Positions 49,273 to 64,000 of a DNA stretch of 64,000 bases are shown here, in pieces. Both the position numbers and the translations under genes were made by a program. The notes under the pieces were generated by a model. The model was given only the letters and a program-made list of their open reading frames with translations, was not told the DNA's origin and made no database searches. Origin of the DNA: Medicago truncatula (lineage: Eukaryota > Streptophyta > Magnoliopsida > Fabales > Fabaceae); assembly GCF_003473485.1 (NCBI RefSeq), contig NC_053045.1:55036494-55100493 (forward strand), read 5' to 3'. Each line of letters begins with the position of its first letter. Position 1 is the stretch's first letter.

Positions 49273-51435
49273 ATGGATAGAGTTCTTCAACCACCTTTGG
49301 TAATTTTCTTTTAAGCTTTTCTAATCCATTTTTATTACTAGTTTATATTTTATATATGTCATTTCATGTTACTTACTGATCTAATTGTTGAGTTTTGCCA
49401 TGCTTAATGTGCTGTTTAGAAAGAGCTTTAGATAAAAAAAAAATTGATCTTAAAATGAGCTGAAGTATTGACTTTTTTAAGGTTGTTGTGGGGATGAAGG
49501 AAAGAGTTTAGGGGTTGTTTTTGAAGAAGTTGATTGTTTTAAGGTGTTGAGATTTTGTTCTATTGAAATTTTAGTGCCATTTACTCATTGAATTTTCCTT
49601 ATGTTACCCTCCTATGTTCAATATGTATCATGTTCTTTGAATCATTGTGATGCATCTTCCTTTAGGTTTCTGGACTTTTAATTGATGAGAAATGCTTACA
49701 ATTAAATTTATGTTATAATCGAGCTGTTCAGATAGGGATAATGTTTTGCTTAATTCTCGGAAATTTGAGATGGTTCATGAGCCATGCTTAAGTGCAATGT
49801 TCCTTCTGTATTTTTGGGATTCATTTGTGAGGCTTGAGGTCTGTGTGCTATGATGTATTCGCATGGACTTCTGCAGGTCTTGTGTAAATGCCTTTTCATA
49901 TTGTGCACGTAAAACACATGCAGATCAATTTTCATCAAAATGTCACAAAGCTGATTATAGTTTTTATTTCTCATGGTTTATCTATTAACGACGAGCCGAT
50001 ATGTATGTATTTTATCTGAACTGGAATGACTGTCCTCATCAACCGATGTCCAATTTATTAGTGAACAAGATTCTCTATCTACCGATTCTTTTAGTTTGTT
50101 TGTATGAGATACAGAGATATAGATATCTCGTGTTTGAGTTGAGTTCATAAATCATAACTTCATTTGTCTTTGCAGGTTGATACTACTGCATGTTTATGTA
50201 GAGTAGATACAGGCCTGAGAACTGTTGCTGGAGCAAAGAAGTATGTTCCTGGAACAAAGCTCTGTCTTCGGCCTGACATTAAACATTCCATCCACCCGAC
50301 TAGAAACAAGCCAGCACGTGGTGACAGAAGCCGCAATCAATCGCCACTACTTCCAGGTCTCCCCGATGATCTTGCTATTGCTTGCCTAATCCGAGTCCCA
50401 CGGGTTGAACACCGTAAACTTCGGCTAGTCTGCAAAAGATGGTATAGGCTTTTGATTGGTAACTTTTTTTACTCTTTACGCAAGAGTCTTAGACTTGCAG
50501 AAGAGTGGATATATGTCATTAAGAGAGATCGAGACGGGAAAATCTCATGGCATGCTTTTGATCCTGTATACCAACAATGGCAGCCCCTGCCTCCTGTTCC
50601 TAAGGAATATTCTGGAGCTCTTGGTTTTGGATGTGCTGTTTTAAATGGCTGTCACCTATACTTGTTTGGTGGGAAGGACCCGCTAAAGGGGTCCATGAGA
50701 CGTGTCATTTTTTATAGTACTAGAACAAATAAATGGCACCGTGCCCCAGACATGCTTCGTAGGCGGCACTTCTTTGGCTCCTGTGTTATAAACAATTGTC
50801 TGTATGTGGCTGGTGGGGAGAATGAAGGTGTGCATCGTTCTTTGAGATCAGCTGAAGTTTATGATCCCAACAAAAATCGGTGGTCATTTATTTCAGATAT
50901 GAGCACTGCTATGGTTCCTTTCATTGGAGTTGTCTATGATGGGAAGTGGTTTCTGAAGGGACTTGGTTCTCATCGACAAGTTCTGAGCGAGGTCTATCAG
51001 CTAGCAAATGATAGTTGGTGCCCTGTTCAAAATGGAATGATTTCTGGCTGGAGGAACCCTAGCACAACCCTTAATGGAAAGCTTTATGCTTTAGAGTGCA
51101 AGGATGGCTGCAAACTTAGGGTTTACGATGACGCTACTGATTCATGGAGCAAGCATATTGACAGCAAAATGCATTTGGGGAGCTCACGGGCCTTGGAGGC
51201 TGCTGCCCTCGTCCCCCTCAATGGGAAACTCTGTATTATCCGAAATAATATGAGCATTTCTCTGGTTGATGTTTCTAAACTTGAAGATTTGAAAGGATCT
51301 TCCGCTGAACAGTTATGGGAAACTATTGCAGGGAAAGGACAGTTCAAGACGTTGTTCACAAATCTGTTGTCTAGCCTTGCTGGTAGAAACCGACTCAAAA
51401 CTCACATAGTTCACTGTCAGGTTCTTCAAGCTTAA
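49273..51435 (+). CDS. F-box/kelch-repeat protein (At1g55270-like)
   Basis: Two exons: 49273-49299 (nine codons, MDRVLQPPL) and 50176-51435, phase 0; 428 residues. The F-box lies at about residues 66-105 (PLLPGLPDDLAIACLIRVPR, HRKLRLVCKRWYRLL). Kelch-type blades follow, with GCHLYLFGGKDPLKGSMRR, CLYVAGGENEG, LRSAEVYDPNKNRWSFI and a C-terminal HIVHCQVLQA. The sequence closely follows the recalled Arabidopsis At1g55270 protein (SAGL1), an SCF ubiquitin ligase adaptor implicated in turnover of metabolic and wax-biosynthesis regulators. The SKP1-binding surface is the F-box; the kelch propeller picks substrates. Without the tiny first exon, the main exon lacks an ATG in front of VDTTACLCRV, so the short exon is needed. 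The intron is 876 bp. Confidence 0.93.
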
Positions 51436-54400
51436 AGGTTGTGTATAGTGCTGAAAAATTGATGAGGAATTTCGTCACGAGTTAAAAACATATCTCGATT
51501 TGATACATGTTTATGAAAAGGTGGGCCAAATCTTACAAGAACACTATAGTGCAGTTCAATGTCACGTTCCATCTCAAACCCTTGCACAAGAGGTGATATA
51601 TAGATGACATGTTTATTAATCTTATAGCGCTACAGATATTGATACACAACTGTTGCATTTTGAAGATTTAGTAGGCTGGTTACCATGTTTCATGGTTTTT
51701 TAATTGCCTTTTGTTTTATTTTGCTGCAAACAATGTATAACACAAGAAGACTTGGAGTCAGCTTGGTATTCTCATAAAATTGAGGGTGAAAAATTCAAGA
51801 ACAGGTTTTGAATATAAATTTTCATGTGAAACTCATCTCTGAATTTTTCACCCTCATTTTCTGCAGTGACTACCGACTGTTTCATCAACTCTAAATATTT
51901 ATAAGTCTTGCATTGCAGATTCTTATACGTGTACAAGTTGTTTGGCTTTATGTTTTGTCCTGTATGATCAAACGCTAGTCTGTTTGGATTAAATATTGCA
52001 CCCCTCAAAGTTTAGTTTCGAGTGTTCAAAAATTTACTATCATGTTTGGGAAAACTTTGATCGGATTGTGTTTGAAAGTGATCAAGTCTAAATCTGAACT
52101 GTGTTGGGCAAAAATCAGTGAGTCTAGATATATATTTTCTTGCCAAAACTGAAAACTGTTTTCAACTTGAGGCTGAACAACATGTCAACATATAGGTTGG
52201 TTGGTATTTAATTTCAATTTCAACACATTTAGATGTCTGCTGATCTCTTCTTTGTGAGTGAATGACTTTTTTTTAATGATGTTTAAGTGGGTGTCTTCAG
52301 CTGTTAGATATGCAAAACAATGTATTAGGTTAGGTTAGGTGCTTAATGCCTCAGCTGAATTTGTCTCAATGTGGAATTATTAGGAGTGAAGACTCTGAAA
52401 TGGTTTTGAGATAAAAAAATATGGCACTCAGTTTGATTCCTGAAATAAAATAATGCAATATTTATAGTCTCTGCAATTTTTATTTTTATTTTAGATATTT
52501 GTCTAAAAACTGGTTTTTTGTGCTGACTTTTTTTGTACCTCAATATTTGACTTTTTTGTGTTGGCTTGTAGGCTTGTTTATTCAACATGGCTGTCTAGCG
52601 TGTATTCATATTGAATATGTGTTATTGCAATTATTTTTAGAAACAATTTGGTATCTGACAGTAATTTTAAAAGGATAATATGGTCCTTGACAGAGTAACT
52701 CATTTCTTCACCAACCATTTTCACTTTTGTGTTCTTTTTCCATTGAAGACCTAACATAGTTTCTCATATTGTAGCTGCCTCGGAATGCCTCAAAGTTTGA
52801 TGACTTTTCTCCCATTTTGTTTTAATATTGTCTTCATTTTTTATTTCTATCTTATCTTATTGTCTCAAATTTGTTGTCTTAGTCATATGACCTCCCTCCA
52901 TTTATTTGTGATGACTTTTTTTTTCCTCTGTTTTAAATTGAAGCTAGGATTTGTACCTTTTGAATCCAAATGTGATTTTTACCTTCAAAGTTATTGTTTA
53001 ACTACTTTTTCATCGCTTAGTTGAATACTCGAATAGTAGGACGGTAGTTTATACTTTATAACGCCTTTAATGGAAGAATGAACAAAAATTGACCAATGGT
53101 TAAAAAAAAAGTAAGAAAAAAAGAAGTAAACATTGTAATATGCAATCAACCATGCTAGGTGAATCAATTCACAAGCTACCACGAAAAACTACTTTGTTAA
53201 GAGGTTGTGGTACAGATTACTAAGATGTGTTTGGTTGGAGGGGAATGAATAGCGAGAGATCATTTTACATTTGAGTTGTTTGGATCAATTGTAAGTCTTA
53301 GTACACTTGAATTATAGGACTAGTATTTACACCTGTGCGTTTGCATGGGAGAAAAATAATTTTAGAGAGTAATCATACCCATGATTTTGTTTCAGTCCAG
53401 TAGGTGATACAAACTCTAACACTTGATGTACAACGTCCAGTAATTGGCACCAACCTATAGTCGAAAGGGGAAGTCAGATACAAACTCAAAACACTTTATG
53501 TACAACGTTCAATAGTGGCACTAACCTTTGGTCAAAAGAAGATTATGCGAAGACTTTAAACACAAGTGATTTTTCTTAAACTTCTTCTAACTGTTTGCAA
53601 ATTGATGAGAGAGAGGGAGAGAGAATGAAAGTCTAGACTAGTTCCTTACACAAACCGAGAGTAGTCTGGTCCCATTGAACTTCAAAGAGATTTTTACTAT
53701 AATCACTAAGATTGCAAATGCTCAAGCACACGAACAAGATACTTCTGTTGCTCAATCACATAAGAAATAGACTTTTTCTGCTCAATCACAACTGAAAAGA
53801 GACTTCTACAATCTAACTTAATCAAATACAAATATTATTCCATCATTCAAGAAAAAAGAATTCGTTTCTTTTTAATTTGAGTTATAAAAAAATTGATCAT
53901 TTTATTATGAACTTAATGATTTAAAATATAAAATGCATCTGTTCTTATTCATATTTCATTGTTTTAGTAATTTTAAAAAATTGATTTATTTTGTATCATA
54001 TCATATTAAATAATAATTTTCAAAACTATATGATAATGATATTGCATGTAAAATCAAGGAAAAATGTGATTCGAATTTTGATTATAAAATGGATCCGGAC
54101 ACATTTTCATCGTTATGTATGCGTTAGATTCTTATTGTTATACTATTAAAAATATAAATATAAATATTAAAGGAGGGAATCATATATTTTAACATTAGAG
54201 GATAGAGAAATGTAATTTAAGCTTTTCTTAGGAGAAGAGAGTGTAACTTTTTTAATATATTTTGCTTAAGAGAGGATGAATGTGTATATTATGATATAAT
54301 AAAAGGGAGGATAGTGTAATCTAAACATCTTTTAAACAAGGAGAGTGTAATTTACTCTTATCATAATCACTCACTTTTAAACTTAAAATTTTTTCTTTAA

Positions 54401-55298
54401 ATGTATCTCATCTTATCTGATTTATAAGAGAAAATACATTTATAAGTTCATGACATAAATGATATATTTCATTCTTTTTTTTTTAGTCTTAGATGATGTG
54501 GTAATTTACTGAAATTAAACACTCTCTTGTAATTGAGAAGAGAGTAGTATATTAGCTTTCCTATGGTTACAAACCAAAAGAATTTGAAATATGCTTGAAG
54601 TACATGTTGTAAAGAAGAAAAAGAAAGTAGAGATGGTTGGCATCGAATGAAAGTGGAATATTAAAAATGTGTTTGCAATGGTTGGGTTTTCCGAAACAAG
54701 AGAAAAAGAAAGAAAACATTATAAAATCGAGACGAGAATAGAATGGCCTCATATAGTAGCGAATATTAAAGCAAGTGTGATCCACGCGTTTCTCATGAAT
54801 CCACACTTTTCAATTTTCATACACACCTTCGTCTCACCTCATTAAATTCTTCCTTCTCAATCCCTGCAAATACCCTACCACCACTCTACTCATCAGCTTT
54901 TCACCGAACCCCTTCTTGCCACGTGTCTTATTTGGTCCCACGCTTGAAAATGATATTTCACGTGACCAACAACAAAACAACACAAACACGATCACCACCT
55001 TTCCCCTTTCCCATCGAACCGGAGAGAGAGAAGAGAGGAAGCTTGTATTAATAACTACTCTAATTAATTTTATTTAATTAATCAAACAAACGCTTAGTGT
55101 AGTACTACTACTACACCACTTTCTTGATCTCACGCGTCATTTTCATTTCCAACATCACTCACTATTTACACACACACACACTTCATCTTCCACTCTTTTA
55201 CTACATCACATTTTCATGTCTTCTTCTCTTTTTCTAACCTAAAATCAAAACCAAAACCAAAACCAAAACCGTTTTTACACATTCAGTATTCATTCACT
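51436..55298. other. Spacer between the F-box/kelch and helicase genes
   Basis: No supported gene. It includes a diverged tandem duplication at 53390-53545. Near 53222 there is a segment starting gtgtttggttggaggggaat that resembles a MITE end. Before the helicase ATG the leader is GA/CT-rich (55021-55040) and holds five copies of aaaacc at 55243-55270. Confidence 0.45.
53390..53545. repeat. Diverged tandem duplication, about 80 bp unit
   Basis: Two direct copies of a unit: gatacaaactctaacacttg / atgtacaacgtccagtaatt / ggcaccaacctatagtcgaaa, followed by a copy reading gatacaaactcaaaacactt and so on. They differ at many positions, so the duplication is old or derives from a repeat family. Confidence 0.75.
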
Positions 55299-58557
<3,259 letters not shown>

Positions 58558-59376
58558 CTAGGCTAATATCTCGCTCATTGCATCCTTTTTGCTATTGATT
58601 TTGATGGATAAGAAAACGTTGTATACAGTGATGCCGAAGAGCAAATAGCTTGTCCCCTAACTATAAGATAGTTTAGAATTTGCAACCCTTTGTGGTATTG
58701 AATATTTTTTTGGCCTGAGCCCCTTGATTTTTTGGAACTTATAATTCAATGGGTGAGCTCAACTTGTGGATAGATCATTTGCTTTTTTGAATCTTACTAG
58801 TAATATGAAGGATGATCTATATTTGTGGATTGGAGCATCTATCGTTTGAAGTGTTTGCATTAGTTGTACTACCATTTATATCTTTGCTCTTTTACGGTCA
58901 TAGCTGTTATATAAACTCTTCTATATACCATTCCTATTAGTTTATATGCAGGTTTGATGTTTCACTAAAATGGTAATTTTTTTATATATTAAATACAATA
59001 TGCGAACTGTATATTTGAAAAATATCCAAGTTTTGTGGCACAGTCGTCAGTAGTACAATAGATAGGTAAGAAAGATTTGAACGTAAAGTTGCAAAAGAAA
59101 TCTATATTATTTTATATGAAATGCCATTTTTTTTCTGTACCATAATATGGGACACATTTGTTTTCATCTATAAAAGGTCTCACGTCACGGAATCAAGTAA
59201 TAGATATAGCACTATTACAAGTATTTGTATAATAGAACTCAGTGTACTAATATATATCACCCTGGTCGAAACTGGATAATGTCAAGGTAAAGCAATATGC
59301 GCAGAGCCTAAAGCACAAAAAATATTATATCCTTTGGACAGAATATATGGAACACCACTGGTAGCTACTGCTAATT
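58558..59376. other. Convergent 3' flanks of the helicase and carrier genes
   Basis: No gene is seen. The two neighbouring genes converge here, so both polyadenylation regions must lie in these 0.8 kb. Confidence 0.5.
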
Positions 59377-60966
59377 TTATTCATTTTCGACAAGTAACCT
59401 CTTGCAAGCTTCGTAACACATGAAAGAAATCCCAGCAGCAGGAACTAATTTTAAGCAGCTTGGTCCCAAACCTCTATACAACCCTGCAAGCCCCTCCTTT
59501 TCAAGTATACTCATGAGGGCTTGAAGCATGTTGCTGTATTGTCTTCCATTTAGAGCCCCAGCTTGCATATGCTTACGAGCCACCTCAAGTGGGAATGTTG
59601 TACTGCATGAAAATGCTCCAGCAGCTGATCCCATTAGTAGAGTCATCACATTCCCAACTTCCTCTTTATTGAAAGCTTTCTTGTAAGCTTTTCTAAGTGT
59701 GTCATAAGCTAGATAATTTGTTGCAGCATAAGGGATTACGCCGATTAAACTCGGTGTCAGTCCTCTGTACAACTCTGCTGGACCTTCTTCTCTAACAATT
59801 CTCAGAAATGCATCCACAAAATTCTTGTACACACCTCTCTACAATTAAGCATAAACTCACATCAGCAGAGGGAGTATCAATTCATAGTTTCATACAGTTG
59901 CATATATAGAGGTCTCTATCTACGAGTCAATACCTGAACAGTGAGACGAGTTTTGAGTAGCTCTAGAGGGTATGTGCATAGCGTAGAGCTAACTCCAGCT
60001 ACAGCCCCTGCAATTGATGAGGCGGGAATTGGAATTGTTGGCTTCTCTCCAGGTTTGGGAGACAATTGTTTTTTGACGGTGTCATACGCAAATAACTGCA
60101 CGTCAATAACATGTGATTGCAGTGTCAATATCTTGAACTCATGCCAAAAGTTACATATTTGTTAGTTATAATGATATGACGATATGTGTGACTTTAGAAA
60201 TAGTTACAATTAAAGCCGAACGTTTTTGATGATTTGACGATTACTATTGATTGTGTATAATATTTTTACACTCACAATGGACGTGAATTAAACCAACCTG
60301 ATATAAACTTGCAAAAACTCAAATGATCACATACATCTATCATGATATCTTCTAATCCAAGATTACAAAACATACATAAATTGCTGTACTCACCTCAATA
60401 GCCTTGCTCGGCGCAACTCGGATGATATTTACCAAATTTCCCCTGAACAATCCCTTCCATCCATCAACTTCCATAATAGATTGAAACACTTCATGAGTTG
60501 TATTATGTCCACAACTCCCCACCATCAAATGTGTCCTTATGGTCTCCAACGGTGCCACAACTGTTCTTGACACTGCACCAGCAATTGCCCCACTAATCAA
60601 TCTTCTCAGTGATGGATTCCCAATCTTGAATTTCATGCTAAACCCCTTCAAATTTCTTCCTTTCATCATGCCAAGGCTTTCCTCAACAACTTTCAATGCC
60701 GCGCCATTAAGTAATCCTTGAAAACTTGGAGTTTGAAAAGTTGGTTCAGGTATCAAAGCATATTTCATTGAAGAGTTAAGTATTGGACGTTTTGTGGCAC
60801 TATCTCTTGTAGTAACAAGAGTTGGAGGATTTGGTGAAACCGCAAATCCAAATCCAGCTTGACCAATGCTTGCAAATAAGGTAGTTGGATGAAGATTAGT
60901 CTCATAATCAAACTTTATTCCAGAATTGCATATTATTATATCTCTATAACCAGATTCAGCAGCCAT
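59377..60966 (-). CDS. Mitochondrial carrier family protein, adenine nucleotide transporter BT1-like
   Basis: Three exons on the minus strand: 60966-60394, 60095-59934 and 59838-59377; 398 residues. Three carrier repeats follow a roughly 120-residue N-terminal extension, each with the signature P-x-(D/E)-x-x-(K/R): APLETIRTHLMVG (repeat 1), YPLELLKTRLTVQ (repeat 2) and FPLEVARKHMQAG (repeat 3). The extension contains LRRLISGAIAGAVSRTVVAP just before the first signature. The family resemblance is to plant BT1 (Brittle1), which moves adenine nucleotides, or ADP-glucose in cereals, across the plastid envelope or the mitochondrial inner membrane. The N-terminus is not a clear transit peptide, so the compartment is open. 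The ATG at 60966 is the first true ATG; the frame is open for a few codons upstream without one. It converges on the helicase gene. Confidence 0.9.
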
Positions 60967-62029
60967 TGATCCTAAGCTCCAACACAAGTTATTTTCATTT
61001 CAAGTTTTTAGTAATGTATGGAATAGCTTCAACCTTATTTTGGGACAAATGTGGAATAAGAAAGAATATGCTCTGTCCAACATAGGAGAAGCTGAAAAAA
61101 AAAAACGAATGGTTCAAAGAAAGACATGAAAACCAAACCAAAATGGATATCGAAACGTGGAATATATAAAAGTGAAGATGAAAATATTCATTGGATAGGG
61201 GAGGTATATCCTTATGTGAAGAGAGGAATAGAGTGTGTGTAGTTTTCAATGCTATCTTAACTTGTCTGAGTCAGAGGGGAGCCAAAGCAATTTAGTACTA
61301 TTTTTGAGTCATATACAAATTTTCTATTTTCATAATTTGGATTATCATGTTTTTTCTTTTTATTGGATTGGATTATTATTTATCAAGTTCATTGTTGGCT
61401 ACAAAATTTGGATAAATTTGAGGGTAAATTTACAGACAGTCACATAGATAAAAGAGACACTCACAAGTCACAACAAAAGTTTTTTTTTGTTACCTTCACT
61501 ACAAAAGTTGATTTTAGGACATGAAACAAAACAAATCATAGTTTCCATCATTTTACCTTCTTTTTCACCTTTAACCTTAAATTACATATGAGGTCTTTTA
61601 AGTTTGACATTTTTACTTGATTACTATCATGAAATGTTAAAATTTAATCATGCACGATCAATTTGTTTGTCTAAGCTACTTTCAAAGACGAGGAGGTTAA
61701 CGAGTTTGATTTAATTTGTTAATAATTTGGGGGGAAATGATATGTTGACAACTCTTTTGAGATGTTCAAATATCACATCTCTATTTTGGGAAGTAGGAGT
61801 ATAAATGAGGGGGGTATATACTAGGTTTATTTGAATGCGATTGGGCTTCCGGTTCAACCTTATAGAAACCTATATCCATGAAGATTAATTTAATCAACCA
61901 ATTATATATATTATATATATATATATATATGTATATAAAGTCTTCGTTTCTTATAATAACGGCTTCGAAGACTCTCTAACCATAAACCCTAGCCGCTTCT
62001 ACTTCTCTTCGTTGAATCCTCAATTAACA
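60967..62029. other. Divergent promoter region of the carrier and SNU13 genes
   Basis: The two genes are divergently transcribed from this 1.06-kb stretch. No gene is seen inside; the open frame at 61235-61447 has no features. The SNU13 side carries an AT repeat (61902-61930) running into a TATA box, and a telo-box. Confidence 0.6.
61932..61991 (+). promoter_or_regulatory. TATA box and telo-box of SNU13
   Basis: tatataaa at 61932-61939 is a good TATA box about 90 bp before the ATG. AAACCCTA at 61984-61991 is a telo-box, an element enriched in promoters and leaders of plant ribosome-biogenesis and translation genes. Its position fits a leader or near-TSS element. This suits a snoRNP/spliceosome gene active in dividing cells. 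Confidence 0.65.
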
Positions 62030-63764
62030 ATGGTACCATTTTATTTCTCCTTCTTAATTTTTCCTAATGTTTAACTCTTAATTCGATTCAGTGTTAACTG
62101 ATTACTGATTAATTCTTGTTTTTTTGTATATGATGAAAATTTTGCAGACTGGAGAAGCAGTTAACCCTAAAGCATACCCTTTGGCTGATGCTCAGCTAAC
62201 AATCACTATAATGGATCTTGTTCAACAAGCTGCTAACTATAAGCAACTCAAAAAGGGTGCTAATGAAGGTAACCCTAATTTCTTATTCACTTTTTGTTTA
62301 ATGTCTTTTTTGTCCTTCGATTATTGATTTTGTTTGTTTTTGTTGTTGTGTTGCAGCTACTAAGACATTGAATAGGGGTATTTCTGAGTTTGTTGTTATG
62401 GCTGCTGATGCTGAACCTCTTGAGATTCTTCTCCATCTTCCTCTACTTGCTGAGGATAAGGTATATTAGGGTTTTATTTATGTAATATATGATTTCATGT
62501 AGTGAAATGACTAGCTTTGTTGACTAAGGGTGCGTTTGTTTTGGCTCCAAAAAAACTTTTTGGAAATGCTAAAAAAAACTAATTTCTGTTTGATTACTAT
62601 CATTATTTATAAAGATTTGACTCTCTTACACTAGAGTTTCTTGTTTCTTGCTTGCAGGAATAGCTTTTCATTTTGAGGTTAAAAATGATTTTTTTTAATA
62701 ATAAATGGATTTAAAAAAAAAATCCTGAAAAAACACTTAAAAAATTTAAAAAATAAAATCCAAATCAAATGGGGACGTACGTCTCATAACAAATTAAACC
62801 GGTATATACTGAGTTCTTATGCTTTGTTGTGGTTTAGAGCAGCACCCTGATTATGATTATTACAGCTGCTCCTAGCGATAGGTTTTGATGTGTTTCATTT
62901 GTGAATATATATGCTATTCTGTACTGTTTTGTAATCCACAAATACAGAATTCAAACGCTACTTGTTTTGAATATATATTTGTTTGATCATTTGTATCCAT
63001 ACAAACATTTATGATATGATGAAGGTTTTAAATTGTGGTTGTGTAGTGGTCTTCTATACTAATGAATAAAACTGCTGTATTTGCATTTGCTGCTATTTGC
63101 GACTTTTAAAACATGGTTATGAGTTTTTTACATGTCAGCTCATAGGATTCTGTAGCTTGTTGTCATGTAGCCTAGTTCCTTTGAAATGTTGAGGCTTTGA
63201 AATATAGTTCTCATTCACTGCCTATCTTTCCCTTGAATGTTGTTAGCTCTCGATGAGTCTGTTGTAACTCACCCATAAACCAAATCCAAGGGTGATAAAC
63301 CATGTGTGCAAGTAATATTACTCTGAACTGTCACAGTATCAGTAAAATTTATGGCTACTAATCTTTCTTCCGTGTGTTGCAATTTCTAAAACATCATGTA
63401 TTTTGTCTTAGCCATTTAAGCTGGTTCATTTTATTTCATTATTGTTCTGGTTTTTGTTTATCAGCAGTGTATAGATTATTAATCATGTGCACCTGTTTGA
63501 AATTTTTAGAATGTTCCCTATGTGTTTGTCACATCAAAACAAGCACTTGGGCGTGCTTGTGGTGTCACCCGACCAGTGATTGCTTGTTCTGTGACAACTA
63601 ATGAAGGGAGTCAATTGAAATCCCAGATTCAGCAACTCAAGGTATGCACAATGCTTCATTTTCATGATTTTCATTTTCACTATTGTTATATGTTACATCA
63701 ATTGAAAACGAATTCTGAATATTTGGTTGGTATGCAGGATGCTATTGAGAAGCTGCTAATCTGA
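62030..63764 (+). CDS. SNU13: SNU13/NHP2-like protein 1 (15.5K), L7Ae family
   Basis: Five coding exons: 62030-62032 (only the ATG), 62148-62268, 62357-62460, 63510-63641 and 63738-63764; 128 residues, the length of human SNU13. The protein reads [19 protein letters not shown], then [60 protein letters not shown] and ends DAIEKLLI. This is the L7Ae/L30e fold with the conserved [12 protein letters not shown] and AADAEPxEIL RNA-binding signatures. It binds kink-turns in U4 snRNA and in box C/D snoRNAs, nucleating the U4/U6 snRNP and snoRNP. Placing the first intron directly after ATG is needed to reach the conserved TGEAVNP; splice sites gtaccatt and ttttgcag support it. Confidence 0.95.
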
Positions 63765-64000
63765 AAACTTCATTATCCGTATGATGGTATGATGGGCTTC
63801 TTGAGTTGTGCTGAAAGCGTCTTCGGAGGCCTTGACTGGACGACTTGTTGTGCTATTCTATACGCTATGTTAACTTATTTTAATTTTCTTTCTGCCGCTA
63901 AAGGTTGTTATTGTGTGGTATTTTTGTTTTAGTGAGTTATGTTTTGAACCCTTTTTGATCCTTTGACTAGTAGAATCCAGTTTTATGTCAAAAAATTGTT

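Overview
This is a window of nuclear plant chromosome, very probably from a papilionoid legume of the Medicago/clover type. The basis is AT-rich spacers, short GT-AG introns, plant-specific gene families, and MITE/SINE families of legume style. I cannot name the species from the sequence alone. I read ten host genes with coherent splice-consistent models, one gene fragment that looks like a partial NAP/SET gene, one transposase remnant, one LTR-only fossil and a dense set of small transposons. No operon, CRISPR array, rRNA or tRNA gene is present, and I found no convincing new multi-gene system.

Layout. 1.65-4.6 kb (+): CCCH zinc-finger protein with an 11-copy octapeptide array. 6.3-6.6 kb (+): small MAPK-substrate-type protein. 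7-12.6 kb: gene-free, with at least four tRNA-derived SINEs and a 1.15 kb long-TIR MULE-type element. 12.6-14.8 kb (-): dynein light chain (LC8) domain protein with a repeated N-terminal motif; its second exon is only 51 codons and lies 1.4 kb from the first. 17.9-24.4 kb: two interlocking segmental duplications, a hAT MITE carrying an snRNA-promoter-like signal, and three exons of a NAP/SET histone chaperone-like gene. 24.6 and 33.3 kb: two Stowaway MITEs. 27.3-28.0 kb (-): glyoxalase/VOC protein. 29.9-31.05 kb: solo LTR. 32.1-32.3 kb: PIF/Harbinger transposase tail. 36.2-40.3 kb (+): Mediator subunit MED17, with nested transposons in an intron. 42.1-43.5 kb (+): TMEM128-like membrane protein. 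43.6-49.2 kb: gene-poor. 49.3-51.4 kb (+): F-box/kelch protein. 55.3-58.6 kb (+): DEAD-box RNA helicase. 59.4-61.0 kb (-): BT1-type mitochondrial carrier family protein. 62.0-63.8 kb (+): SNU13/NHP2L1.

The genes are mostly housekeeping: transcription (MED17), pre-mRNA and snoRNP assembly (SNU13), RNA remodelling (DEAD-box helicase), adenylate transport (BT1-like) and ubiquitin ligase adaptor (F-box/kelch). From memory, three of them (LC8 protein, MED17, SNU13) have closest Arabidopsis relatives close together on chromosome 5, and two others (MAPK substrate, glyoxalase) have relatives close together on chromosome 1. This suggests preserved ancestral gene order. The most interesting points are the repeated motif in the LC8 protein, the coding minisatellite in the CCCH gene, the nested hAT/MULE insertion in MED17, the snRNA-like promoter inside a hAT MITE, and the chimeric duplications around the NAP-like fragment.
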